From NCBI GenBank assembly GCA_037576195.1, contig CM075104.1, positions 14,896,211 to 14,960,210 of the forward strand: a stretch of DNA of 64,000 nt, written 5' to 3'. Below are positions 13,324 through 25,215 of the stretch, in pieces. The DNA is from Phytoseiulus persimilis. Its lineage: Eukaryota; Arthropoda; Arachnida; Mesostigmata; Phytoseiidae. Positions within the stretch are counted from its first letter, which is position 1; each line of letters starts with the position of its first letter. The notes beneath the pieces were generated by a model that saw only the letters and a program-made list of their open reading frames with translations, had not been told where the DNA came from and made no database searches. Both the position numbers and the translations under genes were made by a program.

Positions 13324-14466
13324 ATGTCGGAACTTCTCCTGTCGCTCCGGACGTACTTCAAAACCAAGTATGTCATCATCGACAACAACATGTGCAGGCT
13401 TCACTACAAAGCCTCCGTGGCGGTGCTGTTGGCGTTCAGCATCCTAGTGACGGCCAAGCAGTACATCGGCGATCCGATAGATTGCGTCGCGCCGAAAGAC
13501 TCGATCGACATGAGAATGTTGGACACGTACTGTTGGATTCATAAGACGTTCAGTGTGGAAAAAGCATTCAAAGGAGAGTTGGACCGCGAGGTGGCCTACC
13601 CGGGAGTGGCTCCTCACAAACCGGGCGACAAACTCGTCTACCACTCGTACTACCAGTGGGTGTGCTTCGTGTTGTTGCTGCAGGCTGGCGCGTTCTACGC
13701 ACCCCGTTTCCTATGGAAGTTGGTCGAAGGAAATCGTGTGGAACACCTCTCGTGTAGCTTGGCTGACCCTGTGCTCAACCAAAAGTCTCGCCAGAAACAG
13801 ATCAAACTTCTCGTCGATTACATGAAGGAGAACATCAGCTGCCACAAGCTCTACTTCGCTGGCATGATATTCGTTGAAGTTCTCTACTTCGTGAACGTTC
13901 TCGTACAAATGTACATCATGGACTTGTTCCTCGGCGGCGAGTTTTCCACGTACGGATGGAGGGTGCTGACTTTTAGCGAGTGGCACTGGGAGGCTCGATA
14001 CGATCCCATGATCAAGGTCTTCCCGCGAATGGCGAAGTGCACATTCCGTATGTATGGTACTTCAGGCGATATTCAGAGACTGGATGCGGTCTGCGTGCTG
14101 CCCATCAACATCATCAACGAGAAGATCTATGTCTTCCTCTGGTTCTGGTTCGTCGGCCTAGCTTTCGTCACGGCTGCCTGGCTCGTATACCGGTCGGCTA
14201 CAGTTCTGCTGCCCTCGATGCGCCTTTGGCTGATGAGTAGGAGAACGCATACCATCGACCAAGAAGTGCTCTCGGACTTGAACGAGCATTTAGATGCGGC
14301 TGACTGGTTCATCATGTACCAGGTTTCGAAAAACATTGATCCTCTGCATTTGAGGACCTTCCTCGAAAGGTACGCCATACGAATGAAGATTCCCGCAGCT
14401 CAGAAACTCCTCAAGGGCTATGTGGAAGGGCTTGAGGAAAGTGATGGAGACGATGCCGACGATTAG
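13324..14466 (+). CDS. Innexin A (gap-junction channel subunit), single exon
   Basis: A 380-residue innexin. Innexins form hexameric hemichannels and intercellular gap junctions in invertebrate plasma membranes. The N-terminus leads into TM1 at about residues 30-47, followed by the conserved QYIGDPIDC. The first extracellular loop has Cys54 and Cys70. The family signature YYQWV is at 109-113 at the start of TM2. The second extracellular loop carries the paired cysteines in KCTFRMYGTSGDIQ and AVCVLPINIINEK, followed by TM4 with FLWFWF. The cytoplasmic tail is short and ends in an acidic stretch (DGDDADD). The gene is intronless and of typical family length (about 360-400). It is more diverged than innexins D-F. 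An AATAAA lies about 130 bp downstream. Start chosen at the ATG that gives the standard innexin N-terminus. Confidence 0.97.
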   Translation: MSELLLSLRTYFKTKYVIIDNNMCRLHYKASVAVLLAFSILVTAKQYIGDPIDCVAPKDSIDMRMLDTYCWIHKTFSVEKAFKGELDREVAYPGVAPHKPGDKLVYHSYYQWVCFVLLLQAGAFYAPRFLWKLVEGNRVEHLSCSLADPVLNQKSRQKQIKLLVDYMKENISCHKLYFAGMIFVEVLYFVNVLVQMYIMDLFLGGEFSTYGWRVLTFSEWHWEARYDPMIKVFPRMAKCTFRMYGTSGDIQRLDAVCVLPINIINEKIYVFLWFWFVGLAFVTAAWLVYRSATVLLPSMRLWLMSRRTHTIDQEVLSDLNEHLDAADWFIMYQVSKNIDPLHLRTFLERYAIRMKIPAAQKLLKGYVEGLEESDGDDADD

Positions 14467-14597
14467 GCGATGGAGCTGCGAGCTCCAAACCCCGAATCCA
14501 CGTCTGCAAAGAGAGACTGCCTGCCGCCTTTGTTATTCTCTAGCCTTGTACACTCTCGTCATTTCACCAGTTACATTATTCTCACAACGAACGAAGA

Positions 14598-14603
14598 AAT
14601 AAA
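14598..14603 (+). terminator. Poly(A) signal of innexin A
   Basis: AATAAA about 130 bp after the innexin A stop codon, in an A/T-rich stretch. Confidence 0.6.
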
Positions 14604-17600
14604 TTAGTAAATTATTTATAAGCCCACTCGGAACTGTTGAACCTCTGATCGTACAAGGAATCTGTGAATGAGTACCGCCGATATGGGACGTTGCCAACGC
14701 CTGGTCCGTCTGGCCTCGATGGAATGAAACCCTGAGTGATCGAGTGCTCCTTCATGATCAGCACTAACTGATGACTCTGTTGTCGTTCTCCGTATAGAAC
14801 TAATTCGCAGCAGTCAAAAAATCGGACGCAGATGACCCATGAAACGTCATATGATGTGCATCGGAGGCAGATATCCGTTCCTAAAAAAAAACACACAGCT
14901 GAACGGAACCGCTCCGGGTCCGATTTTCCGACTGGCGGGAAGCGGCGCTTTTCATGGGTGCACGGTTTGCCCCATTACGACAATTTTCATTCCTCTCTTC
15001 CTTCAGCGGAGGAATGTTTTCGAACCGATCGTCCCAAGGTGTGCAAAGCGCCCGACTCGCCGTCGACACTCTAACGGGCGGTCTGGCGTATTCCAACGAA
15101 AGAATGTGCTCGATAGAAAGGTTTGTATGCATCGAGTTGGAGATTTTCGAGTCGGATTCGACGCCGCAGGTGGTTGCTTTTCCCGTCTAACAAAACCTAT
15201 CCGAAGTTTTTGACAGAAATCTCACTGTTTACCTGTTATAGAGGGAGGAATGGAGGCTTCGATGAATGGGCGATCTGATCGGATGTTTTGTTCGGCATTC
15301 GGATTCAACTCCGGGCGGCTGAAGTGACATCGGATGTCGGTCCAGCCAAACGCATAGCGATTGCCGCTGCGCCATAGAAATGCTGCTTTCGTGGGCAGCG
15401 GAGAAGTAAAATTCAAAATTGTGATTCCGTAGTGGCCGATTCACTAACTAGATCCTTGAAAGCGGCCGTGCTTCAACAGTCTGCCTGAAACGAGAGAGGC
15501 TCCTTCCTGCATCGGTTTCGCCGACATATAATGAAAGTGAATCTATGACACGGCCGCGTCGCTCGCTCACCGGCTCGCCAGCTCCATCCATAGGATGCTT
15601 AGTTGTAAAACGCAACTCCTTGAAGCGTGACTTCTGGGGACAGTGGAGTAGGGCAGGGCGAAGTCGCTGGCCGTGACGGCACCTGTGGGGCCTGAGCTCA
15701 CAGACACTGCCAAAAGCTTTAGTCTGATACCTCCCCTGTTCCCTCCACCGAACAAAGTCATCGTTGGGAGAAAACATTAGTTCTTGTTGCATCGATAGAA
15801 TCCGAAGTCCCTGCGATGCGACCGTGTTCTATCTAGGCCCGAAACCTGTTTTCTCTCGCTAATTTCGAGCCTCTGCCTACTTCCGAACGGAGAACACAGA
15901 GAGGAATCGCACTTGACGGAAATTTGGTAACCTAGAGGTATGAGTGATTCTGAAACAAACACGCGAAAAGCGTGATGATTCTCGGAAATCCCTATCGTCT
16001 CCGACTCCGGCTCGGGGTCTGGCTCATCCCTCGTTTGTCGGCTTCTCAACTCATCGCCGCCTGTGAATCATGTACAATCTGTCTGCAAAGCAGGTGTTTC
16101 TCCTGCATTGGTCCGCCGAAGTGGCCGATATATCAACTCACGGCAAGGAGCAGCTCAAGGAGCCGAGTCGTTCCCGAGCCAACAAATCCTCAATGCATCA
16201 CGTCCATCGATTCCCCTTCTGACAACAATCCAAAATAAGGTTCTCCGAGTGAGCTGTCTAGCTACCGAAAACCAGACGAATCATGTTCTGCCTGTGCTTC
16301 ATCTGAATCCGGGAAGCATTCGCTCCACCGAGCGGGAATTCCTCCCCCAGCTCTTCTTTCTCTCTCATGAAATGAGGTTAGAGACCCTGCGGGTGGGAAT
16401 TCGAGAGTCCAGCGGGTTCGAAGGTCGCGGAAAAGTGGCGAAAGTCGAGGATCGTTTTCCTGCGTCCGCTCCATGTGCGAAATTCCTCAGCTCATATCTT
16501 GGTATCCAACTGAGGCGACGACGCCATCCCGTCAAGATGGGTACATTTCTCGCATCCGAATCTCTGAAACGAGCGAGGCTTCCTTTCTTGTGATGTTCAG
16601 TCGATGCGTGGGTCGACGACTCGCTCACATGGCATCTGATGAGCGATATTGAGAATAATTTCGATGAGACGTGGAGAACACGATTTGGAATCCCGAATTC
16701 GGAACGTCGGTTTTCCCACATCGGAGTCGGAGAGTTTTGTCGGCACTCCCCACCATCGCTTTGGCCGAGATTTCGCTCCGAGACAGTATCTTTGAAATCC
16801 AACAAAGAGAGAACAAAGCTGGAACGATCCTTCGCACTTCTTCGGCGGAACAGCGCGCCACTCCAACCGGCCCGTAAATCTCTCCAACTCTGACGACTCC
16901 GCACAATAATCTCGCCTGGTAAATGCATGAATACTGGCAGCCGTCAACCACCCTGAGCAAGCTCCCCGCCTCGGAACGTCTCACGCAAGGGAGTTGAAGG
17001 ATTCACGTGAAGATAGTATTTCATTTCTCTAGCGAACAAACATCGCTAGAAACGCGCCTCCCGAGAGCGCTAGGGATGCCACGGCGTTGCACGCTGAAAA
17101 TTTCGTCGAGATGCGACATAACGCAGAGGCACTCACATGTTCGTGTTTGGAAATCAGGGAACACGGCTTGTTCAAGCTCAAAGCTGAGCCCGCGTTCGTG
17201 TCATCATGTGGTACGTTGCCACCTGATCATTCCACAAGTACCAGATTTTTTTGACAGCTCGAGGACGGTCTACATGTGGGCTATGCCTCAGCCCGCCTAC
17301 CTGGCTGCGTCTGACAAACGTCAGCTGCAGCGGGCGCTTTCTGTTTAGGTGAGCATCCACGCTAGTACGTATCTTAAGCAAAACCACGTTCATTAGGTCT
17401 GGTGACTGTTGACCGACAGCCTTATCCGAGCAGATGAATGGACGCCCGAAGGTGGCTTTCTCTGCGGTCGAAAACGTTATGTCTCCGTCACGAGCGGACA
17501 TCCGACCGCAGGGAAGTCGGTGCCGCAAGAGGCTGGAATTCGCTATGACTGTGAAGCATGTGTGAAGCTTGAGCACACAGAGCCATGACTCTCCCCTCCG

Positions 17601-17636
17601 CATGGTTCGCAAACTGTGCACGACTCAGTTTCCCCT
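14604..17636. other. Intergenic, innexin A to innexin B upstream region
   Basis: Only short overlapping open frames without recognisable domains on either strand. I see no repeat or RNA gene here. Confidence 0.5.
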
Positions 17637-17884
17637 CTATCTCAGTCGCGATCCTCTGATTCTATGGTAGCGCGGTCGAAGGAGGCAGCTGCCGCTCCTC
17701 ACTCTGTCGAAACACGCTTCGGAGTTGCTTTCGGAGCGTCCAGAAGGGTGAGCGAACCGCCACGGGCGAGCAAACCGTGACGGCGACGGCACGAACGAGC
17801 CGGCGACGTCGTCCGTCCAACCGATCTGAGGAGTCTGCAGCGGTGTTGGCGAGAGCGACAACACCAGCAGTGAGCGAGCCGGCG

Positions 17885-17894
17885 GGCGCCCTCT
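17885..17894 (+). promoter_or_regulatory. GGCGCCCTCT motif (CTCF-like core), copy 1
   Basis: Exact ten-base match; its reverse complement AGAGGGCGCC resembles the core of animal CTCF sites. It lies in the innexin B upstream tract. Confidence 0.45.
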
Positions 17895-18271
17895 CAAACA
17901 AGCAGCTACCGACCAACTGTCTGAGTGAGACTGGCGACTGACTGGTGGACAGACGCACGGACGTACGGAGGGTCGGACGGTCGCTCGAACAGACAGACCA
18001 AACTGTTCGGCTGGCTGGCAAGCCAGCAAGTAAGTAAGCAAGTCGGCAGCCGCTCGGGCCGACTGACTTCGGGCGAGCTGACAACATCGAAACTCCCCTC
18101 GCCTCCAGAGACGAATCCAGCGAACGTCGACGCCAGCAGTTGCTCGCAGACCGCTAATCAAGTCGCATCGCAGCTCGCTGCAGACGTTCGGTCTTTGGTC
18201 TGTTCAGTCGCTCGTGTAGTCGGAGGGTCGGTCGGTCGCTCCCTCCCTGACAGCCAGCTCCGACGACCAGT

Positions 18272-18281
18272 GGCGCCCTCT
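18272..18281 (+). promoter_or_regulatory. GGCGCCCTCT motif (CTCF-like core), copy 2
   Basis: Exact match in the context CAGTGGCGCCCTCT, 75 bp before the innexin B start codon. The same 14 bases occur at 28013-28026. Confidence 0.5.
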
Positions 18282-18355
18282 GAAGGCGCGACAACCAAGT
18301 GATCCTGTGTGTTGTGGTTGGTTAGTGCGAACGACTTAATCACAAAACAACAAAC

Positions 18356-19441
18356 ATGGATCAACTATTCGGAAATCTGAAGGGGTTCTTCAAAACCAGC
18401 TTCACCTACACCGACAACTCGATTTTCCGGCTGCACTACAAGGCCACCGTTGCGATCCTCATCGCGTTCAGTATTCTCGTGACAGGCAGGCAGTACATTG
18501 GTGATCCCATCGATTGCATCACGAAAGACTCGGTGCCCACCGATATATTGGACACTTTCTGCTGGATCCACACCACGTTCTCCATGCCCGATGCGTGGAA
18601 CAAGAGAGTGGGTGTAGAGGTCCCGTACCCGGGTATCGACAAGTCGTCGAACGGCTCGCAGAAGCGCGTGTACCATGCCTACTACCAGTGGGTGTGCTTC
18701 GTCCTGTTCCTGCAGGCCGCGCTCTTCTACGTGCCCCGCTACATCTGGAAAATGGTGGAGGGAGGACGGATCAAGAACCTCGTCCTCGGTCTCGACAACC
18801 CGATCCTCGGCGACGACGCCAAAGAGAGCGGTCGGCGCCTCCTCGTCGAGTACCTCATGGTCAACCGAAACAACCACAACCTCTACTTCTGGGTGTACTC
18901 GCTGGCCGAGCTGATGAACTTCTGCAACGTCATCGGCCAAATGTTCCTCATGGATTACTTCCTCGGCGGCGAGTTCTCGAAGTACGGAGCCGAAGTGTTG
19001 AACTTCACGCAGTGGTCCCAGGAAGTCCGCTACGATCCCATGATCCGGGTGTTCCCTCGCCTCACGAAGTGTATCTTCCACATGTACGGATCCTCGGGTG
19101 ACATCCAGAGGCACGACGCGATGTGTATTCTACCCATAAACATCATCAACGAGAAGATCTATGTATTCCTCTGGTTCTGGTTCATCTTCATGGCCGTCGT
19201 GTCGGGAGGTGTTCTGGTGTACCGCGCGGCAACTCTTTTCCTGCCCAGCTTCCGCGCTCGCGTCACAAAAGCCAAAGGACGTCTCGCCAACCGGGAGCGT
19301 TTGGAGCGCATCATCGAACACTCGAAGATCGGGGACTGGCTCATTCTCCACATGGTGTGCAAGAACATCGATGCTCTCAACTTCAGAGACCTCATCAACG
19401 ACTACTATGAGAGCCTCTACGAGACCAAGAGCGATTCTTAG
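18356..19441 (+). CDS. Innexin B (innexin-2-like), single exon
   Basis: A 361-residue innexin with all hallmarks: TM1 at about 30-47, IGDPIDC, first-loop Cys54 and Cys69, the YYQWV signature, second-loop cysteines in KCIFHMYGSSGDIQ and AMCILPINIINEK, and FLWFWF in TM4. It is the copy closest to the generic arthropod Inx2 pattern (MDQLFGNLKGFF start, about 360 residues). It has no intron. The upstream region is a low-complexity tract with two CTCF-like motifs. The nearest AATAAA downstream is near 20226, about 780 bp away, so the 3' untranslated region may be long or may use a variant signal. Confidence 0.97.
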   Translation: MDQLFGNLKGFFKTSFTYTDNSIFRLHYKATVAILIAFSILVTGRQYIGDPIDCITKDSVPTDILDTFCWIHTTFSMPDAWNKRVGVEVPYPGIDKSSNGSQKRVYHAYYQWVCFVLFLQAALFYVPRYIWKMVEGGRIKNLVLGLDNPILGDDAKESGRRLLVEYLMVNRNNHNLYFWVYSLAELMNFCNVIGQMFLMDYFLGGEFSKYGAEVLNFTQWSQEVRYDPMIRVFPRLTKCIFHMYGSSGDIQRHDAMCILPINIINEKIYVFLWFWFIFMAVVSGGVLVYRAATLFLPSFRARVTKAKGRLANRERLERIIEHSKIGDWLILHMVCKNIDALNFRDLINDYYESLYETKSDS

Positions 19442-22400
19442 GCGGCGTGCTTCAAACGCCTTCACTGCCTAGCTGGAAAATGTAAATAGCGATCCAAATC
19501 AACCCCTCAGCCATGGAATCGGGATCGGGCCGAATCTCAAGCTCCATCAACTGAAGAAAAGGAATCAATGAAACTAGCAAGCGACTGCGCGAGCAAGCGG
19601 AGCATCGGTATCGGAAGGGTTGGTCGGAGCCTCTCCGCCAGGACGAATCTCGAAGCTTTCATTCGACTTAGGTAGATAGCATCCGACGTATTAAGAATGA
19701 TCGAACAAGATCACCTTATCTCAGGTTTAAGGGACCAGTTTCTGGTCATGTAAGTTAGGGTCGCTAGCCGACCGACGAGCAGGAGGAGAAAGCACACAAA
19801 ATCACTCAAGTCTTCCACGGACTCCATTCCAGAGTTTTGCAGTAACGCACGCTCACGAATAACTTTCTTTCTCGATGGCTGAACGTTATTCCGGGGAGCG
19901 TCCCTGCGCAACGTCTTTCATATTGGACACCAGTCCGGTCCATTGTGTGTGAGTTTTATTCTGAGATTTGAGAACAGCTGACTGTCTCGAGCGCTTGATT
20001 GTATGTTACGCCTTCCACATTTATTATTTTCATCATCGAATCTCTCGGTACTCGGGGATAGAACAACAAATCTATCACAGTATCTGACAGAGTACCGGCG
20101 GTTATTGACTCCGCACTTCAACTTCCCACGGATGACGCAATGACCGGCGAGTTGCTGACATGATTCAAATCGTATTTGTCACAGTGGATAGGTTGCTAGC
20201 GACAAAGTACCGAAAAAGCATGCAGAATAAATATGGAATATTTTGTGATAAATAAATCGATTGTCAATGCAGATCATAGTTGTTTCTCGGTGTCATCGCA
20301 CCACCCGAGGAAGCTCCCGTACACACATTCTGCTGGTCAGAGCGATATCCATTGGAATCTGGATATTGTTCCCGGCGGGCTCAGGTCATTCCCGAACAGC
20401 ACATGGCTGAAAAAGTTTCCGGCTCGATCCGTTATGATTCGATCACTCGCTGCCACCGCTGGATGCGATGTGAATTTATTCCCTGGCTCACCGCGTTTGC
20501 TCTCCATTCGGAACATGCCCTTGCTCTCGAGGTCGACATTAATTATCCCGACTCTCTGACCATCGTTGAGATTCGAGAGGTGGAGGGAAATTGTAATCGG
20601 TCGCGGCTCTGTCCATCTATCCAAGGGGCAGCAGTATCTCTCGATTCGCGGATCAGAATGATCAGACTTTTTCAAGAAGTAAAAGGTTCGGAGCGATGTC
20701 CCGATTCAGATAGCAAAAAAAACATAAATCAGACGAGACGTCTGGTGCGCTGACGATAATGATTTTGGTTTATCTGAGCGAAGTTGAAGAAGAATGACCA
20801 TGCTATGCTGGGAGTGCTTTCCACGATCAATTCAGCTAACTGCGCGCGGCCCTAATCGAAAATATCACCGATTGTCTGCCGAGGTCAGGCTTGAATGTGG
20901 TGACATAAACTTGGCACGATTGATCATTGTGATACTTTCCATCCATTTAGACGGGAACCGAGGAATGTCGTTTGAACTTTGCGAGCTCATCCAAGGACTT
21001 CAGATACTTTCTCGGAGTGCGTTTTTTTTTCGCCGGATCTGTTTGTCGGCACATGGCTCCGAGGACCATTCGGCGAATGTCCGACGGAGGACACTCGTAA
21101 TAAAAACGTGTTGACTCGTCGCTGAGCGAAGTGTTCCGTGATGTTTTTGTATCTTTTCCATGGCTCGAGTGACGTCGCTCTCCCGATGTGGTGCTCGCTC
21201 TGATTGACAACAGCAACAGTTGTCTCGTGCTGGGAGCGGGTCCGAGCAAGGCAGGAATGAGTAAAGTAATGTCGCACAAATCGATCGAGCGAGCGATGGG
21301 ACGCTCCCTGGAGCTGGCGGCACGCGTCAACCGACAAACCGTCATCCGACCTCCAGCCGTTCAGCGGAGCTGCGGCCAAGGTTCCCAGGGAACGAGCGGG
21401 TCATCGCCAACGTGTCGGGATGTCTGTTCGGCGCACTCTCCAAGGAACTTGTTCCACGTTTCGGGAGAGGGAAACATCTGCAGAACAGGTGTGAGTTCCT
21501 GTAAGGAGCTTTTCCGCTTCTCGGGCAATTAGCGTCCGTGCGATAGAGGCGCCAAACGGTCTTCCACAGAAACATGAACGATGGTCGTGATTCGAATGAA
21601 TTTCGCTACCGGTAACCATCGTGCAATTTGTTATTCGGGAAGCGAAGAAAGTACCCGGGCCTTGTCGCCACCTGATAGGCGGGTGAGAATATTTGTTTCG
21701 CGCCGAATGAGCTGACGGAGCCAGAATAGGGAAGGTTGGCTGCACGTTTTCGCTCAGCTAACGGGACATCCGCCTTCCACGTTAAGATTCCGATTGACTA
21801 GCAGCCACTCGCCTCCAGTCGGCTCCCTTTCTCGTCCGTTTGCCGCTCGGTCGCTGGGTCGGCGCGCCATCTGTGAGCAGCCTGTGAAGCGGTTGGAAAG
21901 GGAATCGCGGAACTCAAGGAAGAACCGGTTGGGTTCAAGCAGTGGAGTGGTTCCAACAGCATGCGGTTGCAACCGGTTTCTACTTTTCTGGAGCAAGATC
22001 AACGAGGGTAGGGCGGTGGGCTCGCAGCACTTTCCGAAGCCACAGTGTTTCAATGTTTGTACAAGAGGCACGACGTTGAAAGCGATTTATCGCTCGTCGG
22101 ACCGCAGTCGACTTCGCTCAGCCGTTGGCTTTCCCCTGTGCTACTGAGCCTCGTTCCGAATAACTGGGGCATACGACGCACAATAGGGCATGGGAAAGAA
22201 AGGATGTGTTGACGATCCCGTTTCCGAAACATGAGCTGTGCAGTGGCTGAGAAGTCGCCCGATTGCTGCAGCGAGTCATAAACAGCAATTATATCCCAAG
22301 AACGGCTCGAGCGGCGGTGGAGCCGCGTTCTCAGCCGCCGGTAGCGGCTCTATCGGGAGGATTTTCAACTCGAGTTAGTCGTCAAGGAAGTAGCATGAGG

Positions 22401-22872
22401 AAGTGTAGCTGAAATCCACCCAGAAGCATGACATCGGAAGCCTTGTCACACGTCCGATGGATGTAGCCTGTGCTGAGCGACGGACTCGCCAGCCACAGGC
22501 TCCGAGCGAGTTACTGCGTTCGATAAAACTGGCAAAACTCGATGTCATCAGGGAACAGGAGGGTTCTCATCCCGTGACCGTCTTTCTAAGAATGAGAGTC
22601 ACGAGACGACGGCCAGGTCACATCGTGGAGTGCTCTTGGATACGCGCGAAGTCTGATTACCAACTGGCGATAAGGGACCATCGGTCTCTACCCATCATCG
22701 CCCTTCTCTCCGACCACTCCGCCAAGCTGATGCAATAACATGATGCGGCATGGAGAGAACTACGGAGATCCGATACAGGAACTGATCGAGTAGTAGTTCC
22801 ACTGGCACTGTGACCTGGAGTTTCTTGGAAGAGGAAAGCACGGCTCCGTCAGTTTTCTCCTGCTGTAGCTCG
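19442..22872. other. Intergenic, innexin B to HAD1
   Basis: No gene supported. A/T-rich stretches with AATAAA near 20226 could mark the innexin B 3' end. At 22288-22322 a GC-rich imperfect hairpin can be drawn (arms GAACGGCTC / GAGCCGCGTTC). Nothing else recognised. Confidence 0.5.
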
Positions 22873-22878
22873 TTTATT
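22873..22878 (-). terminator. Poly(A) signal of HAD1
   Basis: TTTATT on the plus strand, i.e. AATAAA on the minus strand, about 50 bp past the HAD1 stop codon. Confidence 0.65.
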
Positions 22879-22929
22879 GTATCCTGTCCTCTCCACAGAT
22901 GAGATCTATCAGCTTCGCCAGGAAGGATT

Positions 22930-23950
22930 TTACATGAGGTCCGCGAGGTCGGCGATGCTCGGCGTGTAGAAATCAGGCGCTGTGGAACTACTGATGTGAT
23001 GTCTCTTGTGCACACCGGTCTCGACCAATAGAGTGCGGAACCCATTCCGTCTCCCGAACTCGATGTCGGTGTCCAAGTTGTCGCCGATCATCAGCGTGTT
23101 CTCCCCCGTCGACCCGGGATACACCGTGCGAATGATGTCCGCCATCAGGGTTGACGGCTTTCCGATCAGTTCTGGCGTTCGGTTTGTCGCCGCTCTGACT
23201 GCAGCGACGATTGATCCCGTAGATGGGAGAACAAGATCTGGAACAACGAAAACCCTCTTGAATAATAACTCAGAGTGTCAGCTTTCATTTTCAACCGAAC
23301 TCAGGCAATTTAGGTGCCGATGGCGCTTAACGGCAGCTCTCTCTCTCTCGCCATCATGGTGAATACTCACGGGGGCTATTCGGAGCGGGAATCGTGGAGT
23401 CCGCATCTGTTGCGATAAAAAGGCACTCTGGGTCTTGCAGATAACTCGCAGCCCGACACACTTTAGCTAAACTGAAATGATTATCGAATCCCACCACGAC
23501 GGCTTGCACGTTGTCCTCCAGTTGCAGGTCGTACCACGATTGGTAGAAATCGTCGACGGGATCGGGACCCGGTTGGTTACACGTGAAGCCCGCAGCTCGG
23601 AGCTCATCATAGAGAGCTCGATGACCGATCATGTACAGTTTCCCCGTCACTCCCTTGGTCTTCAAATACTTTGCGGCCAAGTTATTCACGCAGAACAACT
23701 CGTCAGAGCTCGCCTCTATTTTGAGCTTCACGAACTTCTCGAGGAGCTCTGGCCCGGAGATTCCACTGTTGTTCGTGACGAATCCAAGCTTGACGCCTCT
23801 CTCGCGGAGGCGCTCCAAAACCCGGCTTGCGCCAGAGACTGTTTGACCCGAATGCCAAATAACACCGTCGCAGTCCGATAGCACGCACTTGATCTTCGGT
23901 GCCAACTCAGCCCATACGGCCTGAGTCAGTTCCGTGGACACTTTGGCCAT
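22930..23950 (-). CDS. HAD1: HAD-superfamily IIA phosphatase (PGP/chronophin-like), two exons
   Basis: Exons 23950-23371 and 23237-22930 on the minus strand with a 133-bp intron (donor GTGAGT, acceptor TTCCAG, phase 1) give 295 residues. The four HAD motifs are present: SDCDGVIW with nucleophile Asp26 and Asp28, FVTNNS at 57-62, GKP at 219-221, and GDNLDTDI at 245-252. This is the pattern of cytosolic Mg-dependent phosphatases of the phosphoglycolate / glycerol-3-phosphate / pyridoxal-phosphate group (human PGP is about 321 residues, PDXP 296). The exact substrate cannot be read from sequence. I chose the ATG at 23950 (context GCCATGG), which aligns with the HAD2 start; an in-frame ATG nine bases earlier has a weaker context. 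Its paralogue HAD2 at 28.2 kb has the same intron position. Confidence 0.93.
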
Positions 23951-23959
23951 GGCACGCAT

Positions 23960-24640
23960 CAAGCAGGGTTTCCGTTCCGTTTTTCACCGTTGGCGCTCCG
24001 TCGTCTTAGGCCAGAGCCGGGCAGCGAGTGCGCGCGACGTTTGGCCACTGACAGTGAGTGATTCGACCGTTTGGCTCCCCTCGTTTCGCGCAGTCGAGGG
24101 AGGCTGCCGATAACGCGTCATCTATTGTAGATGGAGATGAGCATCGGAACTTGGGTAGAAGTTAGATTGGATGCGTATCAATTGGAAGTCAACGTGGACC
24201 TGGTGCGAGAGATGGAGACGTCCATGTCCGTTGGCGGGTTGGCATAAAGCTCGAGATGCTTCGCAGGCTCCGCCGTCAAATCGCTTCCAAGAGAAACCCC
24301 AGTTCGCGCCGACTCTTACATTGAGGTTTCAGAACGATATTCCTGGAATTCGGTTGCGAAGAGTTCTTGAAAACTCCCTCCAAGAGGGATGGTCATGGTT
24401 CCAGCTCTGGGGCTCGTTTCGATCAAATTAAGCGTCTGATATGAATGACAAAACCTAGGATCCCACCAAAATTGAAGTTCGACTACATGCGCTTTGTCGG
24501 GCCAGAAAATGAGTCCGTCGTCTGCAAAACCAGCCCAAGCTCGATGCTGATTGAGTTTTCAAACGGCAGAGTAGAGTCATTTTCCACGCGACGCTCTTCT
24601 GTGATCATTTTCTCTTGAGCTCCGACCACGAACCCGAATT
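23960..24640. other. Intergenic between divergent HAD1 and the HAD pseudogene
   Basis: Presumably contains the HAD1 promoter on the minus strand. Short frames only; nothing else recognised. Confidence 0.4.
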
Positions 24641-24649
24641 TCGCTGCAA

Positions 24650-24657
24650 TATATATA
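24650..24657 (+). promoter_or_regulatory. TATA-box-like TATATATA ahead of the HAD pseudogene
   Basis: TATATATA about 95 bp before the relic ATG of the decayed HAD copy; possibly its old core promoter. Confidence 0.4.
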
Positions 24658-24748
24658 CAGGCCTCGTCTTAGTTTCTTCCAACGAAACCGCCAACCCCGT
24701 CGCTGTTCCAATCGTAGTGCTCGCAAGGACCTACACACCGATGCCACG

Positions 24749-25215
24749 ATGTCGAAACCGCTGACGAGAATGGATGGGTGGGAACTGCATTCCGGATCGG
24801 GAACTATTCTCTGTGATCGTCACGGACCGACGAGAATTCCCAGCCCAACCTCGCAGGGGTGCGGAAAGAGTTTGTTCCGTGACGAACAACAGCACGAAAC
24901 CCGGGGAACCCATCATGAGCGATTGCTTAGAACTGAATAGGATGAGCGATATTCACTGTACGCCGCCGCCCTCTCTCAAAGTTTCCCCGTCATTCATCCA
25001 GAAATGAAATCTACGCTCATGAGATGCACTGGACTCGGCCCTGATGTATCGGGTGCCGATCCAGTTGGCCAGAAAGCTTGAGGTGGGGATTCAGGTAGTC
25101 GTTGCAGGTCTCGACGCGCATTTTGTCCTGTCGAAGGTCTACCGTGTGGCATCTCATCTCTCGTCACCCCATTGCTACGAGCCTTGATCCAAGTAGAGCG
25201 TCAGAGCATGAAGAA
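24749..25215 (+). pseudogene. Decayed HAD phosphatase copy, closest to HAD2 exon 1
   Basis: The stretch begins ATGTCGAAACCGCTGACG, matching the HAD2 start (MSKLLT against MSKPLT). Further on, in other frames, it keeps RVCSVTNNSTKPGEP (HAD2: RVCFVTNNSTKTREQ), CTGLGPD (HAD2: CSGLGPD) and VVAGLDAHFVLSKVYRVAS (HAD2: VVAGFDEHFSLAKVCRAAS). DNA similarity runs to about 25215, close to the HAD2 exon 1 donor. The catalytic SDCDG segment is lost, and several frameshifts, a deletion near the front and in-frame stops break the frame. No clear exon 2 remains. This is a dead host gene copy. Confidence 0.85.

Larger units (their letters stand above)
17740..18300. repeat. Degenerate low-complexity tract upstream of innexin B
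   Basis: This stretch is dominated by imperfect short tandem motifs: CGG/GGTCGG/ACGG-type units, CAGACAGAC, GGCTGGCTGG and AAGTAAGTAAGC. The simple-sequence character keeps several frames open at once, which explains the long Arg/Ser-rich minus-strand frames here; I do not treat these as genes. It contains two exact GGCGCCCTCT motifs (17885 and 18272) and reaches to within about 60 bp of the innexin B ATG, so it is probably promoter or 5' untranslated region. Confidence 0.6.

Noticed and set aside
17637-18161. 174-codon open frame on the minus strand, Arg/Ser-rich
   Set aside because: It lies in low-complexity repeat DNA where several frames are open at once; the composition mirrors the repeat units and no homology is recognised.
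18365-19114. 249-codon minus-strand frame antisense to innexin B
   Set aside because: It is a shadow of the innexin codons; similar antisense frames occur over the other innexins.
22288-22350. GC-rich hairpin
   Set aside because: The stem is short and bulged; it does not look like a microRNA precursor or a structured RNA I know.
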